Assembly: GCA_000830255.1 (NCBI GenBank)
Contig: JQIT01000005.1
Span: forward strand, 62,001-126,000
Direction of reading: 5' to 3'
Source of the DNA: Sulfuricurvum sp. PC08-66
GTDB taxonomy: Bacteria > Campylobacterota > Campylobacteria > Campylobacterales > Sulfurimonadaceae
DNA: 64,000 bases
Part shown: positions 26,147 through 34,901 of the stretch, piece after piece
How the letters are laid out: every line of letters starts with the position of its first letter
Numbering within the stretch: position 1 is the stretch's first letter
Notes under the pieces: generated by a model
Databases searched by the model: none
Seen by the model: the letters and a program-made list of their open reading frames with translations, nothing else
What the model was told of the DNA's origin: nothing
Translations under genes and position numbers: made by a program

Positions 26147-27382
26147 TCAGTACTCTACTTGCACGCGCCCAAAAAAGGCGATTTGGGTGAAGGCGTCTTG
26201 GGTTTGGGTGATGGCTTGTGTGGAGCCAAGGACACCGCTGTGGTAGGGTTTGAGTCCGCTGTAGAGGCGCGCCGCATCGATACCTACATCGAGGCGAAAA
26301 TAGCGATTGAAGCTGTGATAGCCATACAAAAGTGCATCGAGAGCTACGGTGGAGGGTGCGCCATTCACACGCGTATTGCCAAACCATCCTGCGCTAGCGA
26401 TGAGAGCATCGACGGGGGTGAGGGCGTAGGTGAGGCGCGATTGTAGGGCGCTTAAGCCGTGACCGTTGTTGGAGAGATGGACGCTATGTCCGTCGAAACC
26501 TGTATCGGTTTGGAATGTCACCGTAGCGATACCTGTATAGCCCCAATAGCTGTTGGTCTTGGTAAAGGACATCGGGGTCAAAAATCCCTTGCCTTGGGTA
26601 TCTCCAGTGGCATGTGAAGCGAGTGCTTCCATCTGTAATGCTTGGAGGGTGAGTGAGGCGCGTGCGGTGGCGGCGATACCTTGGGCAGGGGAGGGCGAGG
26701 CGAAAAGCGTCGCATCGCTGTAGGAGTAAAATAGCTGTGCGCCCAGTGTCAGCGCATCGATAGGACGCGCATCCCATGTCAATGCCGCGGTGGTGTGGTA
26801 GCCGTAAAAGCCCGCTTTGTCAATGTGCAGTGTGCTTATCGAGAGGGTCGTTTGGGTGTGCGTGGTGGTGAATGCGCCATCGAGCTGGTAGTGGGTCATG
26901 TTGTCGGTACGTAGAAGCTCATTGTCTTCGTAGAGTTGCGCCACAAAAGCGTGCCCTCGCCAAACCTCCCACAGCCCAAACCACTCCAACGCCAAAGGGT
27001 TGTAGCCCCACGTCTTGGAGTAGAGTAGATCATGCGCGAACTCCGTGACAGGGATAAATCCCATGCGCCATATCGATGCGGCGTTGGGGTGGTAGTCGAT
27101 GTAGGCGTGGCGAATTTGGACATCGTTGCCGCTGACATCTTGGGCGTTGGTGAGGGAGTCGTTGGTGTGATTGAGCTGAAAGCGCACGGCGGTAGTGAGC
27201 GTCTCATCGAAGAGTGTGTTGAAGTCTTGGCGGATGCGCACACGTGCGGCACGTTGAGAGGGGGAGGTGGGTTGGCTCGCGTCGTAAAAATTGATACGGT
27301 ACTGCCCGTGCATCGTTGTGAGGGGCGCATCGGCACTCCACACCAAAGAGAGTATCGATAGAAAAAGAGCAAGTTTGCGCAT
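26147..27382 (-). CDS. Porin-like outer-membrane protein
   Basis: The start is the ATG at 27382, giving MRKLALFLSILSLVWSADAP, a clean signal peptide; the frame could extend nine residues further but then the signal peptide is masked. The mature protein of about 390 residues is a chain of amphipathic strands with aromatic girdles (GQYRINFYDASQ, VRFQLNHTNDS, IRHAYIDYHPNA, LTLGAQLFYSYSD) and ends in VQVEY, a terminal aromatic residue typical of barrels. The layout resembles the Opr/FmdC-like porins of Campylobacterota, which pass small solutes. A TATAAT box lies about 25 bases upstream of the ATG on the minus strand, divergent from gdhA. Confidence 0.8.
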   Translation of the reverse strand: MRKLALFLSILSLVWSADAPLTTMHGQYRINFYDASQPTSPSQRAARVRIRQDFNTLFDETLTTAVRFQLNHTNDSLTNAQDVSGNDVQIRHAYIDYHPNAASIWRMGFIPVTEFAHDLLYSKTWGYNPLALEWFGLWEVWRGHAFVAQLYEDNELLRTDNMTHYQLDGAFTTTHTQTTLSISTLHIDKAGFYGYHTTAALTWDARPIDALTLGAQLFYSYSDATLFASPSPAQGIAATARASLTLQALQMEALASHATGDTQGKGFLTPMSFTKTNSYWGYTGIATVTFQTDTGFDGHSVHLSNNGHGLSALQSRLTYALTPVDALIASAGWFGNTRVNGAPSTVALDALLYGYHSFNRYFRLDVGIDAARLYSGLKPYHSGVLGSTQAITQTQDAFTQIAFFGRVQVEY

Positions 27383-27488
27383 GCTAAAGCCTAGAGAAAA
27401 AGTGGACAATTATAGCCAACTCTTTGGAGTAGGGAAAAAAGTGACCCTTTTGCTACAATTGGGAAAATTCTCGGCAAGGTCTCCTCTC

Positions 27489-28847
27489 ATGCAAAGCACA
27501 CTGGGTGAAATTCTCAAACGCGTCAAAGAGCGCAATTACCACGATGAAACGGTCTTCTTCCAAGCGGTCGAAGAGGTGATTCGCTCTATCAAACCTCTCC
27601 TAGATAACGACCCACGCTATGAGCAAAACGGCATTCTCGATAGATTGCTCACCCCTGACCGTATCGTCACCTTCAAGGTCGTGTGGCTCGATGACCATAA
27701 CAAAGTTCAAGTCAACAAGGGCTACCGCGTGCAGTTCAACAATGCTCTAGGACCCTACAAAGGGGGATTGCGTTTCCATCCTACGGTCAATGTAGGGGTG
27801 TTGAAATTTTTGGCGTTTGAGCAGATATTCAAAAACTCTCTCACGGGACTCATCATCGGTGGGGCAAAAGGTGGCAGTGATTTTGACCCCAAAGGCAAGA
27901 GCGATTTTGAGGTGATGAAATTTTGCGCCGCTTTTATGACGGAGCTACACAAATATATTGGTCCGCGCGTCGATGTGCCTGCGGGTGATATTGGGGTGGG
28001 TGCGCGAGAGATTGGGTATCTTTTTGGGGAGTACAAAAAAATTACTTCAAGCTACGAGGGGGTGCTTACGGGCAAACCTTTTATGTTTGGGGGTTCGCTC
28101 ATGCGTCCTGAAGCGACAGGATACGGCGTCGTCTACTTCGTCCAAGCGTTGTTGGAGATGGAGCACAAGGAGTCTCTCGAGGGCAAAATCTGTACGGTGA
28201 GTGGCGCAGGTAATGTTGCCATTCACACCATCGAGAAGCTCCAACACATTGGTGCCATCCCCGTATCATGCTCGGATAGCCAAGGCACGCTCTATGACAG
28301 TCGCGGTATCGACCTAGCCCTGCTCAAAGAGATAAAACTCACCAAACGAGGCGCGCTCACCGACTACCTCAAAACCCACGCCAATGCGCAGTTCATCCCG
28401 ACACGTGATTATCCCGAAGGGGGACACGCTGTGTGGAGTATCCCTTGCTACGCTGCTTTCCCTTGCGCGACCCAAAACGAACTCTCTTTAGTGGATGCCA
28501 AAATGCTGGTCAAAAACAAGACGGTTTTGGTCGCAGAGGGTGCCAACATGCCTAGCACCACCGAAGCGGTGCTCTTTTTGCAAAAACACGGCGTGAGTTT
28601 CGCCCCTGCCAAAGCCGCCAATGCGGGAGGTGTTGCGGTATCGGAGTTTGAGATGAGCCAAAATGCCTCACTGCAACGCTGGAGCTTTGAAAAGGTCGAT
28701 GCCAAACTCAAAGAGACGATGACCCAACTGTGTAAACGCGTCGTCTTGACTGCCAAAGATTACGGTGTCGAGGGCAACTACGTCGATGGTGCCAATATCG
28801 CAGGGTTCAAACGCGTCGCCGATGCAATGATTGCCGAGGGCTTCTGA
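27489..28847 (+). CDS. gdhA: NADP-type glutamate dehydrogenase GdhA
   Basis: This hexameric enzyme makes glutamate from 2-oxoglutarate and ammonium. The ATG at 27489 (AAGG about ten bases upstream) gives 452 residues, the normal length; upstream in-frame codons lie inside the divergent porin gene region and do not resemble GdhA. Motifs are NKGYRVQFNNALGPYKGGLR with the catalytic lysine region, GGAKGGSDFDPKGKSD, PAGDIGVGAREIGYLFGEYK, the dinucleotide-binding VSGAGNVAIHTIEKL, and VAEGANMPST. The serine in SCSDSQG after the beta-2 strand fits the NADP(H) form. It stands alone between divergent and promoter regions. A TACAAT box precedes it at about 27450. Confidence 0.95.
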   Translation: MQSTLGEILKRVKERNYHDETVFFQAVEEVIRSIKPLLDNDPRYEQNGILDRLLTPDRIVTFKVVWLDDHNKVQVNKGYRVQFNNALGPYKGGLRFHPTVNVGVLKFLAFEQIFKNSLTGLIIGGAKGGSDFDPKGKSDFEVMKFCAAFMTELHKYIGPRVDVPAGDIGVGAREIGYLFGEYKKITSSYEGVLTGKPFMFGGSLMRPEATGYGVVYFVQALLEMEHKESLEGKICTVSGAGNVAIHTIEKLQHIGAIPVSCSDSQGTLYDSRGIDLALLKEIKLTKRGALTDYLKTHANAQFIPTRDYPEGGHAVWSIPCYAAFPCATQNELSLVDAKMLVKNKTVLVAEGANMPSTTEAVLFLQKHGVSFAPAKAANAGGVAVSEFEMSQNASLQRWSFEKVDAKLKETMTQLCKRVVLTAKDYGVEGNYVDGANIAGFKRVADAMIAEGF

Positions 28848-28873
28848 TAATAATAATTTATAACAATACTGCA

Positions 28874-28902
28874 TTGACTTGTAATGGAGTTAGCGCTACA
28901 CT
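28874..28902 (+). promoter_or_regulatory. Sigma-70 promoter with overlapping dyad before a small barrel gene
   Basis: TTGACT (28874-28879), 17 bp and TACACT (28897-28902) form a good promoter. GGAGTTAGC and GCTACACTCC make an imperfect inverted repeat centred in the spacer and reaching over the -10 box, a possible operator. The gene's ATG lies about 30 bases downstream. Confidence 0.55.
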
Positions 28903-28931
28903 CCCCCAATAAATTTTCAAAGGGGTTTGAT

Positions 28932-29495
28932 ATGTTAAAAAAAGTTGCTGTAGTGGCGTTGAGCACGACGCTCATGTTTGGGGTCGATTTCACGTTCAAG
29001 ACACTCCTCAATGGCGGAGGCGATAAACTTGCCTCTTTTGTTTTTACCGATGGGAGTACTCGAGACCTCTATGCGCACCAAGGTGGAGAGCTAGCCGTTG
29101 GGGTCAATATTCCCCTCTTTGCAGGGTTCGATTGGGAAAATAGCATCGGAATGGCGTTTGGTGCTGTAGAGGCGAGCAACGGAGAGGCGCTCTTTTCACG
29201 TGTACCTGTAGAGTCTCTTTTGCAATTGAATATGGGCTTTTTGCGTGTGGGCGGTGGTGTGAGTTACCATATTTCACCTCGATATTCGTGTGAAGCGACC
29301 AATGTTTGTTCTCAAGTAGCAGTATTTAACGACGCGTTGGGATACGTGGCAGAAACGGCGATTATTTTTGATAGACGCAAAGAGATTGGTGCGGCATTGA
29401 CTGTCGGTGCTAGATATACGTGGATAGAGTACAGCACCAGCAGTGTAAAAGTAGATGGCTCTGGTTGGGGTGTGCTCTTTGGATCGTTTTTTTAA
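28932..29495 (+). CDS. Small outer-membrane beta-barrel-like protein
   Basis: The ATG at 28932, seven bases after AGGGG, gives a 187-residue protein with signal peptide MLKKVAVVALSTTLMFGVD. The rest is Gly- and aromatic-rich amphipathic strands (LAVGVNIPLFAGFDWENS, LLQLNMGFLRVGGGVSYH, IGAALTVGARYTWIEY) and the C-terminus is GSFF, ending in Phe as expected for outer-membrane barrels. One cysteine pair (SCEATNVC) sits in a predicted loop. It is probably an 8-strand barrel of unknown role. An upstream in-frame ATG at 28884 overlaps the promoter and would mask the signal peptide. It converges on the GGDEF gene with a four-base overlap of the coding ends. Confidence 0.65.
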   Translation: MLKKVAVVALSTTLMFGVDFTFKTLLNGGGDKLASFVFTDGSTRDLYAHQGGELAVGVNIPLFAGFDWENSIGMAFGAVEASNGEALFSRVPVESLLQLNMGFLRVGGGVSYHISPRYSCEATNVCSQVAVFNDALGYVAETAIIFDRRKEIGAALTVGARYTWIEYSTSSVKVDGSGWGVLFGSFF

Positions 29496-30565
29496 TCCAA
29501 CTCCTCTTCGTTTTTGACACAATTGCGACCGCTGTTTTTGGCGGCGTAGAGCGCGCGGTCAGCGCGTGTTAGGAGTGTGATGAGCGTATCGCGCTCATGG
29601 AAGGTCGATACCCCGAAGCTTGCCGTAGGGGCGTTGCCTTGAGGAAAATCGTTGAGCAAAATCGCTTCACGAAGGTTTTGCGCCAGTTGTGTGGCATGGT
29701 CAGTATCGGTTTGGGGAGCGATAATCAAAAACTCTTCACCGCCCCATCTACCTACAGAGTCACTTTTGCGGAGTGACGCTTTGAGCAGATGTGCAAACTC
29801 CACGAGCACTTCATCGCCTACTTGGTGCCCTTGGGTGTCGTTGATGTTTTTGAAGTAGTCGATATCGACCAAGATTAGGGAAAAAGTGCTTTTGTAGCGT
29901 TGAGCGCGGGCGAACTCCTTGGCTAAGAGCTCATCGATTTTGAAACGATTGTAGAGTTGGGTGAGCTTATCGGTGGTCGAGAGACGTTCGAGTTTTTGTG
30001 AATAGTCACGCTGCTCTTGGAGCGCTTTTTCGTAGGCAGTGGAGACGGCATGGCGAGAGAGTTCGTAGTAGTAGGTCGCTACGGTCAATACAATCAATCC
30101 CGCGATGATATTGATAGTAGAGCGCATCGGTAGCTCTACGGGAGTCATCGAAAGAATAATCGCAAAAAGGACTCCCAAATAGACCAGAGTCACCATCAAT
30201 CCCTTTTTGTGTCCCATGAGAAAAAAGACAGCTATCGACCCAAACGCTGTCCAAATGAGAGAGTAGTAGGGCTTGTTGGAGACAAAAGCAAAAAGCCACA
30301 AAAAGATTACTACCATAATGACAAAGAGCCAGCTAGAGCGCTCTACATTGTGTGAGATGCGCAAATCGACTGCCATCCAGAGGGTCAAAACAAGAACAAA
30401 AAGCTCTATATAGGCAAGCAGATACATCTGCGTAATGAAAAAATTATAGAAAGTAAAATAGGAGAGCGTTACGCCCAAAATGAGGCTGAAGCTGTAGATG
30501 AAGGTGTAGGCACCGTATTGTGGAGTTGCGGGGTGGATATTTTCAGGTATTGCAAAAAGTTTCAT
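29492..30565 (-). CDS. Membrane diguanylate cyclase (GGDEF)
   Basis: The start is the ATG at 30565 (MKLFAIPENIHPATPQYGAY), giving 357 residues. Six predicted TM helices occupy about residues 20-175, followed by a short coiled-coil (YEKALQEQRDYSQKLERL) and a GGDEF domain with LVDIDYFKNINDTQGHQVGD and GRWGGEEFLII. The active site GGEEF is intact and an RxxD inhibitory site (RKSD) lies five residues upstream, so this should be an active cyclase with product inhibition. The membrane head probably senses a signal, but it has no recognised family. An extended -10 (TGGTATAAT, minus strand) overlaps the divergent bioF promoter. Confidence 0.9.
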   Translation of the reverse strand: MKLFAIPENIHPATPQYGAYTFIYSFSLILGVTLSYFTFYNFFITQMYLLAYIELFVLVLTLWMAVDLRISHNVERSSWLFVIMVVIFLWLFAFVSNKPYYSLIWTAFGSIAVFFLMGHKKGLMVTLVYLGVLFAIILSMTPVELPMRSTINIIAGLIVLTVATYYYELSRHAVSTAYEKALQEQRDYSQKLERLSTTDKLTQLYNRFKIDELLAKEFARAQRYKSTFSLILVDIDYFKNINDTQGHQVGDEVLVEFAHLLKASLRKSDSVGRWGGEEFLIIAPQTDTDHATQLAQNLREAILLNDFPQGNAPTASFGVSTFHERDTLITLLTRADRALYAAKNSGRNCVKNEEELD

Positions 30566-30586
30566 TCGGTTTCCCCATACAAAAAT

Positions 30587-30629
30587 GGCTCCATTATACC
30601 ATAGAGAAGGGTTTGGATATAATGCGCGC
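30587..30629. promoter_or_regulatory. Overlapping divergent promoters of the GGDEF gene and bioF
   Basis: On the minus strand TATAATGGAGCC (complement of 30587-30598) preceded by TGG is an extended -10 for the GGDEF gene. On the plus strand TATAATGCGCGC (30618-30629) abuts the bioF ATG at 30630, six bases past the -10 box, so bioF mRNA would be leaderless. Confidence 0.6.
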
Positions 30630-31730
30630 ATGAAAAATTACTACGCCCATGAGCTAAAAGCACTCGAAAAATCGCATCGACTACGCACGCGTAAACTCTA
30701 CGATGAAACCTCTATCGATTTAGCCTCCAACGATTACCTTGGATTGGCTACGCAACCTTCACTCAAATATCAGGCATTCGCAATGCTAGAGAGCGCAAAA
30801 GTGCATGCGCCCATGGCGTCGATGTTGGTCAATGGCTACCATGCGTTGCATGCGCAGTTTGAAGAGGCACTCTGTCGTGCCAACGGCTTTGAGGCGGGGG
30901 TGTTGGTCGGCAGTGGTTTTGCCGCTAATATCGCCCTCATCGAGGCACTGGTGAGAAAAGGGGATAGATTGCTCATGGATGAGCGCTATCACGCTTCTGG
31001 ACAGCTCGCCGCACGGCTCGTCGATGGGGAGGTGGCAACTTTTGCGCACAACGATGCCAATGCCCTAGAGCATCTGCTCCAAAACTCCAAAGGGTATAAG
31101 CGCACCATTATCGCTGTGGAGGGAATCTACTCGATGGATGCTGATCGATGTGAGAGAGCCATCATCGAATTGGCACTGCGCTACGACGCGATTTTGGTGA
31201 TGGACGAGGCGCACTCGAGTGGGGTGATTGGGGCGCATTTGATGGGGATCTTTGACTATTACGGCATGGAGATTGCCCCCAATTTTATCAAGATGGGGAC
31301 ACTTGGTAAGGCGTACGGGAGCTTCGGTGCCTATATTTTGGCTTCGCAACACATCATCGATTATCTTATTAACCGCGCCAAACCACTCATCTACGCTACG
31401 TCGCTCTCGCTTTTTGATACGGCGTTGGGGATTGCGGCATTGGAGTATATTCACACGCATACCGAGGCATTACGACGTGCCATCGAGGCCAAACAAGCCA
31501 AGGTAGCTTCACTCACAGGGTATGCGATGGCAGGACTCATTTGGCCTATCGAGATAGGCGACAATGTCAAAGTCTTGGCAATCCAAGAAGCTCTCAAAGC
31601 GGAACACATCAGCGTCGGTGCCATTCGTCAGCCTACCGTGCCGCGTGCTATTGTGCGTGTCATTACGCGGTTGGGTACACCCGATAGCGCCTTGGAGCGT
31701 GTAGCGTTTCATCTGCACAATTTAGGCTAA
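30630..31730 (+). CDS. bioF: 8-amino-7-oxononanoate synthase BioF
   Basis: This PLP enzyme condenses pimeloyl-ACP or pimeloyl-CoA with alanine in biotin synthesis. The 366-residue protein has the alpha-oxoamine synthase landmarks: IDLASNDYLGLATQP, GFEAGVLVGSGFAANIALIE, DERYHASGQ, VEGIYSMDAD, LVMDEAHSSGVIG and a PLP lysine in KMGTLGKAYGSFGAYI. The ATG at 30630 was chosen because MKNYYAHELKALEK is the typical N-terminus; the frame is open upstream to 30585, but that part contains the -10 box. No other biotin gene is in the window. The orphan ABC ATPase gene starts nine bases after its stop codon and seems to have its own promoter. Confidence 0.93.
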   Translation: MKNYYAHELKALEKSHRLRTRKLYDETSIDLASNDYLGLATQPSLKYQAFAMLESAKVHAPMASMLVNGYHALHAQFEEALCRANGFEAGVLVGSGFAANIALIEALVRKGDRLLMDERYHASGQLAARLVDGEVATFAHNDANALEHLLQNSKGYKRTIIAVEGIYSMDADRCERAIIELALRYDAILVMDEAHSSGVIGAHLMGIFDYYGMEIAPNFIKMGTLGKAYGSFGAYILASQHIIDYLINRAKPLIYATSLSLFDTALGIAALEYIHTHTEALRRAIEAKQAKVASLTGYAMAGLIWPIEIGDNVKVLAIQEALKAEHISVGAIRQPTVPRAIVRVITRLGTPDSALERVAFHLHNLG

Positions 31731-31738
31731 AATACGCC
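31728..31738 (+). promoter_or_regulatory. -10 box abutting the ABC ATPase start
   Basis: TAAAATACGCC ends directly before the ATG at 31739, with five bases between box and start codon. Transcription from it would begin at or just inside the start codon. No Shine-Dalgarno site is present. Confidence 0.45.
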
Positions 31739-32422
31739 ATGAAAATCGAGAAACTCCTCATCACCCACGCCCAAAAAACCTTGGTCGATATTAGCTTGGA
31801 TGTCTCACGGGCGACGGCACTGGTGGGGCAAAGCGGTAGTGGGAAGAGTCTCACACTCAAGGCGCTTTTGGGGATGTTGCCCTCTACGATGGAGTCTCAC
31901 GTTATACTGGATTGTGAGTATGCACGGGGTTCCCAAATGGCATTTGTCCCCCAAAATCCTTTCACCGCACTCTCGCCTCTGACCCGTGTGAGAGACCATT
32001 TTGAGGTCTCAAGCGCACGTCAAAAAGAGCTTATGGCGTTGGTGGGATTGGATGGCGCGCTTTTGGAGCGTTTCGCGCCTGAGCTTTCAGGGGGACAATT
32101 GCAACGCATCGTCATAGCGCTCGCACTAGAGCATGCCCCCAAAGTGCTCCTGCTCGATGAGCCTACGACGGCGTTGGACAGTACGAACAAAAATGCGATA
32201 TTGGCGATGCTAGGAGCGTTGCAACAAGAGCTAGGGTTTGTGATGCTCTACGTGACGCACGACATCGAGAGTGTGATGGGGCTGTGCGATACGATTGCGG
32301 TACTCTCGAAAGGGCGTATCGTAGAGCAGGGGAGTTTACAAGAGGTCGTACACCATCCGCAAAACGCCTATACGCAGGCACTTTTGGCGGCAAGTTTTAG
32401 TAAAAGGGAGTTTAGACAATGA
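31739..32422 (+). CDS. Orphan ABC transporter ATP-binding protein
   Basis: This 227-residue protein has a complete ABC ATPase: Walker A GQSGSGKSLTLKAL, Q-loop FVPQNPFTALSPL, signature LSGGQLQRIVIALAL, Walker B VLLLDEPTTALD and the H-loop VTHD. The PQNPFTALSP stretch and overall shape resemble the DppD/OppD/NikD peptide- and nickel-type ATPases. It is shorter than those (about 320), lacking their C-terminal oligopeptide-binding extension. No permease or binding protein lies nearby, so its partners are elsewhere or it has another role. It overlaps the PBP1A gene by four bases (ATGA), so it is co-translated with a cell-wall enzyme. Confidence 0.85.
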   Translation: MKIEKLLITHAQKTLVDISLDVSRATALVGQSGSGKSLTLKALLGMLPSTMESHVILDCEYARGSQMAFVPQNPFTALSPLTRVRDHFEVSSARQKELMALVGLDGALLERFAPELSGGQLQRIVIALALEHAPKVLLLDEPTTALDSTNKNAILAMLGALQQELGFVMLYVTHDIESVMGLCDTIAVLSKGRIVEQGSLQEVVHHPQNAYTQALLAASFSKREFRQ

Positions 32423-34449
32423 AAAGAGCAAAGCAGATTCTCTTTGGTTTGGTGTTTGTAGGGAGTGCAGTGGTATTGGGGGTGCTCTTTTACTACTATC
32501 ATGAGACGCGCTATTTGGCAGACAATTTGGTCTACTACAAGCCCAAGCTCACCACCCAAATCGTTGATAGACACGGTGAACGTATCGCCAATTTGTTCGA
32601 CCAAGAGCATCGACTCTATGTGCGCTACGACGACATCCCTCCCCGTATTATCGAGGCACTTATCGCCATCGAAGATACTCTCTTTTTTGAGCATGGAGGG
32701 GTTAATTATGAGGCGATTTTGCGTGCCCTTATCAAGGATGTTATCGCAGGCAAAAAGGTCGAAGGGGCATCGACACTCACCCAACAATTGGTCAAAAATA
32801 CGCTTCTGACACGCGACAAAAAAATCTCGCGCAAAATCAAAGAAGCGATGCTCTCTCTCCAAGTAGAGATGCGCCTCTCCAAAGAGGAGCTACTGGAGCG
32901 CTATGTCAATGAGCTCTTTTTGGGGCATGGCTACTATGGGATTCGCACCGCAGCAGAGGGTTATTTTCACAAAGATTTGCATCAGCTCACCCTCAAAGAG
33001 ATTGGGATGTTGGTGGGATTGCCCAAAGCGCCGTCGTTTTACGACCCGACCCGCAATTATGAGATTGCTTTGGGACGTGCCAACCGCGTAGCGACACGTA
33101 TGCACACCTTGGGATGGATTGACGAGGCGGCACTCAACGAAGCAATGGCAGAGCGTCCAGTGGTCTACAATGAGTCTCTCACCCAAAACAGAGCGCCGTA
33201 TGTCGTCGATGAGGTGATGCGTCAACTTTCGCACATGAGCGATTTGCGTACAGGTGGCTACACGATATACACGACAATCGATTTAGGGATGCAAGATTTG
33301 GCGCAAGAGGCGTTGCAGATGAGCTTTCAAGCCTCTTTGGAGCGCTCAATCACAGCACTTAAAGCAAAAGCGAAATACCAGACGGTCTATGTCGAACACA
33401 ATGGTACGTCGGTGCGATTGCGTCCTGAAGAGGTCAATGCGACTACCTTTGAGTCTCTCAACGGTGCGATGGTGGTGAGCGAAAACAAAAGCGGCGATAT
33501 TTTGGCGATGGTGGGCGGGGTCGATTACGCCAAATCCTCCTACAATCGTGCCACACAAAGCCGTAGACAACCAGGGTCTGCTTTCAAGCCTTTCATCTAC
33601 CAAACAGGTCTGGATATGGGATACAGCCCCAAGACGCGCTTGGCGGACGTGGCACGCACCTATGAGTTTGAGATCGATGGAGAGATACAAAAATGGCAAC
33701 CCAAAAATTACGAAGAGGATTTCAGCGGTATTTTGACCCTTCGAGAGGCGCTCATTCATTCACGCAACCTTGCCACTATCAATCTCGTCACCGATATAGG
33801 ATTGAGTGTCATGCGCGAAGAGCTTGAAAAGCGCTATGGTTTTACGTCACTCCCTAAAGACCTTTCACTTGCACTTGGGTCGATTTCGCTCTCGGTGACA
33901 GAACTAGCTGGGTACTACACCGCTTTTTCCAATGGCGGCGTGATGAACGAGAGTCGATTGATAGCCTCGATAGCGCATCCTACTTACGATACGCGCACCT
34001 TTGAGGTCAAATCCAAAACGACGACGACCCCCGAACAAGCCTATTTGATGGTCGATACGATGCGCGATGTGGTCAATCGAGGTACAGGTAAAAGTGCAAA
34101 AGTGAATGGTATTGAAATCGCAGGCAAAACAGGCACCACCAACAAAGCCATCGATGCATGGTTTTGTGGCTTTACCCCTACGGTGCAAGCCATTATTTGG
34201 CTAGGCAACGATGACAATACGCCTATGCAAGCGGGTGAGACAGGAGGACATGCGGCGGCACCTGCATTTGGCTACTTCATGCAGCACTATTTGGCGCGCC
34301 ACCCTGAACTCAAACGCACTTTTGATATTCCCGAAGGGGTCATTGTGACGCGCAAAGGGGACAAAATCGAGTACTACACCACCACCTCACCACCGCCACA
34401 ACGCCAAGAGATTGACATCCCGCAAGCCAGCGAAGAGATGCTCTTTTAG
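32419..34449 (+). CDS. mrcA: Penicillin-binding protein 1A (bifunctional GT51/transpeptidase)
   Basis: This 676-residue class A PBP has one N-terminal TM helix (about 8-28). Its GT51 glycosyltransferase has AIEDTLFFEHGGVNY, EGASTLTQQLVKNTLL and SRKIKEAMLSLQVEMRLSKE. A transpeptidase domain follows with SxxK in PGSAFKPFIYQ, SxN in IHSRNLATINL and KTG in IAGKTGTTNKAIDAW. It polymerises and cross-links peptidoglycan in the periplasm. All catalytic motifs are intact. It overlaps the ABC ATPase gene upstream by four bases. Its stop overlaps that of the convergent smpB by four bases, leaving no room for a terminator. It provides a reference for the second, transpeptidase-less GT51 protein at 23.9-25.3 kb. 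Confidence 0.94.
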   Translation: MKRAKQILFGLVFVGSAVVLGVLFYYYHETRYLADNLVYYKPKLTTQIVDRHGERIANLFDQEHRLYVRYDDIPPRIIEALIAIEDTLFFEHGGVNYEAILRALIKDVIAGKKVEGASTLTQQLVKNTLLTRDKKISRKIKEAMLSLQVEMRLSKEELLERYVNELFLGHGYYGIRTAAEGYFHKDLHQLTLKEIGMLVGLPKAPSFYDPTRNYEIALGRANRVATRMHTLGWIDEAALNEAMAERPVVYNESLTQNRAPYVVDEVMRQLSHMSDLRTGGYTIYTTIDLGMQDLAQEALQMSFQASLERSITALKAKAKYQTVYVEHNGTSVRLRPEEVNATTFESLNGAMVVSENKSGDILAMVGGVDYAKSSYNRATQSRRQPGSAFKPFIYQTGLDMGYSPKTRLADVARTYEFEIDGEIQKWQPKNYEEDFSGILTLREALIHSRNLATINLVTDIGLSVMREELEKRYGFTSLPKDLSLALGSISLSVTELAGYYTAFSNGGVMNESRLIASIAHPTYDTRTFEVKSKTTTTPEQAYLMVDTMRDVVNRGTGKSAKVNGIEIAGKTGTTNKAIDAWFCGFTPTVQAIIWLGNDDNTPMQAGETGGHAAAPAFGYFMQHYLARHPELKRTFDIPEGVIVTRKGDKIEYYTTTSPPPQRQEIDIPQASEEMLF

Positions 34450-34901
34450 TAGTCGCCTTTTATGGCGCGGTCTGCTTCGCGCTTGAGGGTGTTTTCCTTC
34501 ATGGTGGCGCGTTTGTCGTGGAGCTTTTTGCCTTTGGCAAGGGCGATTTTGAGTTTGACTTTGTTACGGTCGTTGAAGTAAAGCGAAAGCGTGACGATAC
34601 TCATCCCCTCTTGGAGGGTTTTTTTGATAAGTTTGTCTATCTCCTTGCGGTGCAAAAGGAGTTTGCGTACACGTATCTCTTCGTGAGCGTAGGCTCTGTA
34701 GGTGGTCTCCATCACGCCGATGTGCGCCCCTACGAGGTGTAGCTCATTTTTGATGACACGCACGTAGCTGTCTTGGAGATTGACCCTTTTGGCGCGGATG
34801 GATTTGACCTCACTGCCCAATAGCTCGATGCCCGCCTCGTACTCATCGAGTATCTCGAAATCGAACCGCGCTTTTTTGTTGCGCGCTATGGTCTCACCCA
34901 T
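34446..34901 (-). CDS. smpB: SsrA-binding protein SmpB
   Basis: SmpB binds tmRNA and brings it to stalled ribosomes for trans-translation. The 151-residue protein has IARNKKARFDFEILDEYEAG, ELLGSEVKSIRAKRVNLQDS and the basic C-terminal tail KGKKLHDKRATMKENTLKRE that enters the mRNA channel. The start is the ATG at 34901, six bases after AGGA; the open frame extends much further upstream, but only inside ispE. It overlaps the end of ispE by eight bases and is the last gene of the uvrD-truB-csrA-ispE-smpB run. The tmRNA gene itself is not in the window. Confidence 0.95.
   Translation of the reverse strand: MGETIARNKKARFDFEILDEYEAGIELLGSEVKSIRAKRVNLQDSYVRVIKNELHLVGAHIGVMETTYRAYAHEEIRVRKLLLHRKEIDKLIKKTLQEGMSIVTLSLYFNDRNKVKLKIALAKGKKLHDKRATMKENTLKREADRAIKGDY

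Noticed and set aside
27291-27488. N-terminal extension of gdhA back to 27291
   Set aside because: The extra 66 residues do not resemble GdhA, cover the divergent porin start and contain the likely gdhA -10 box.
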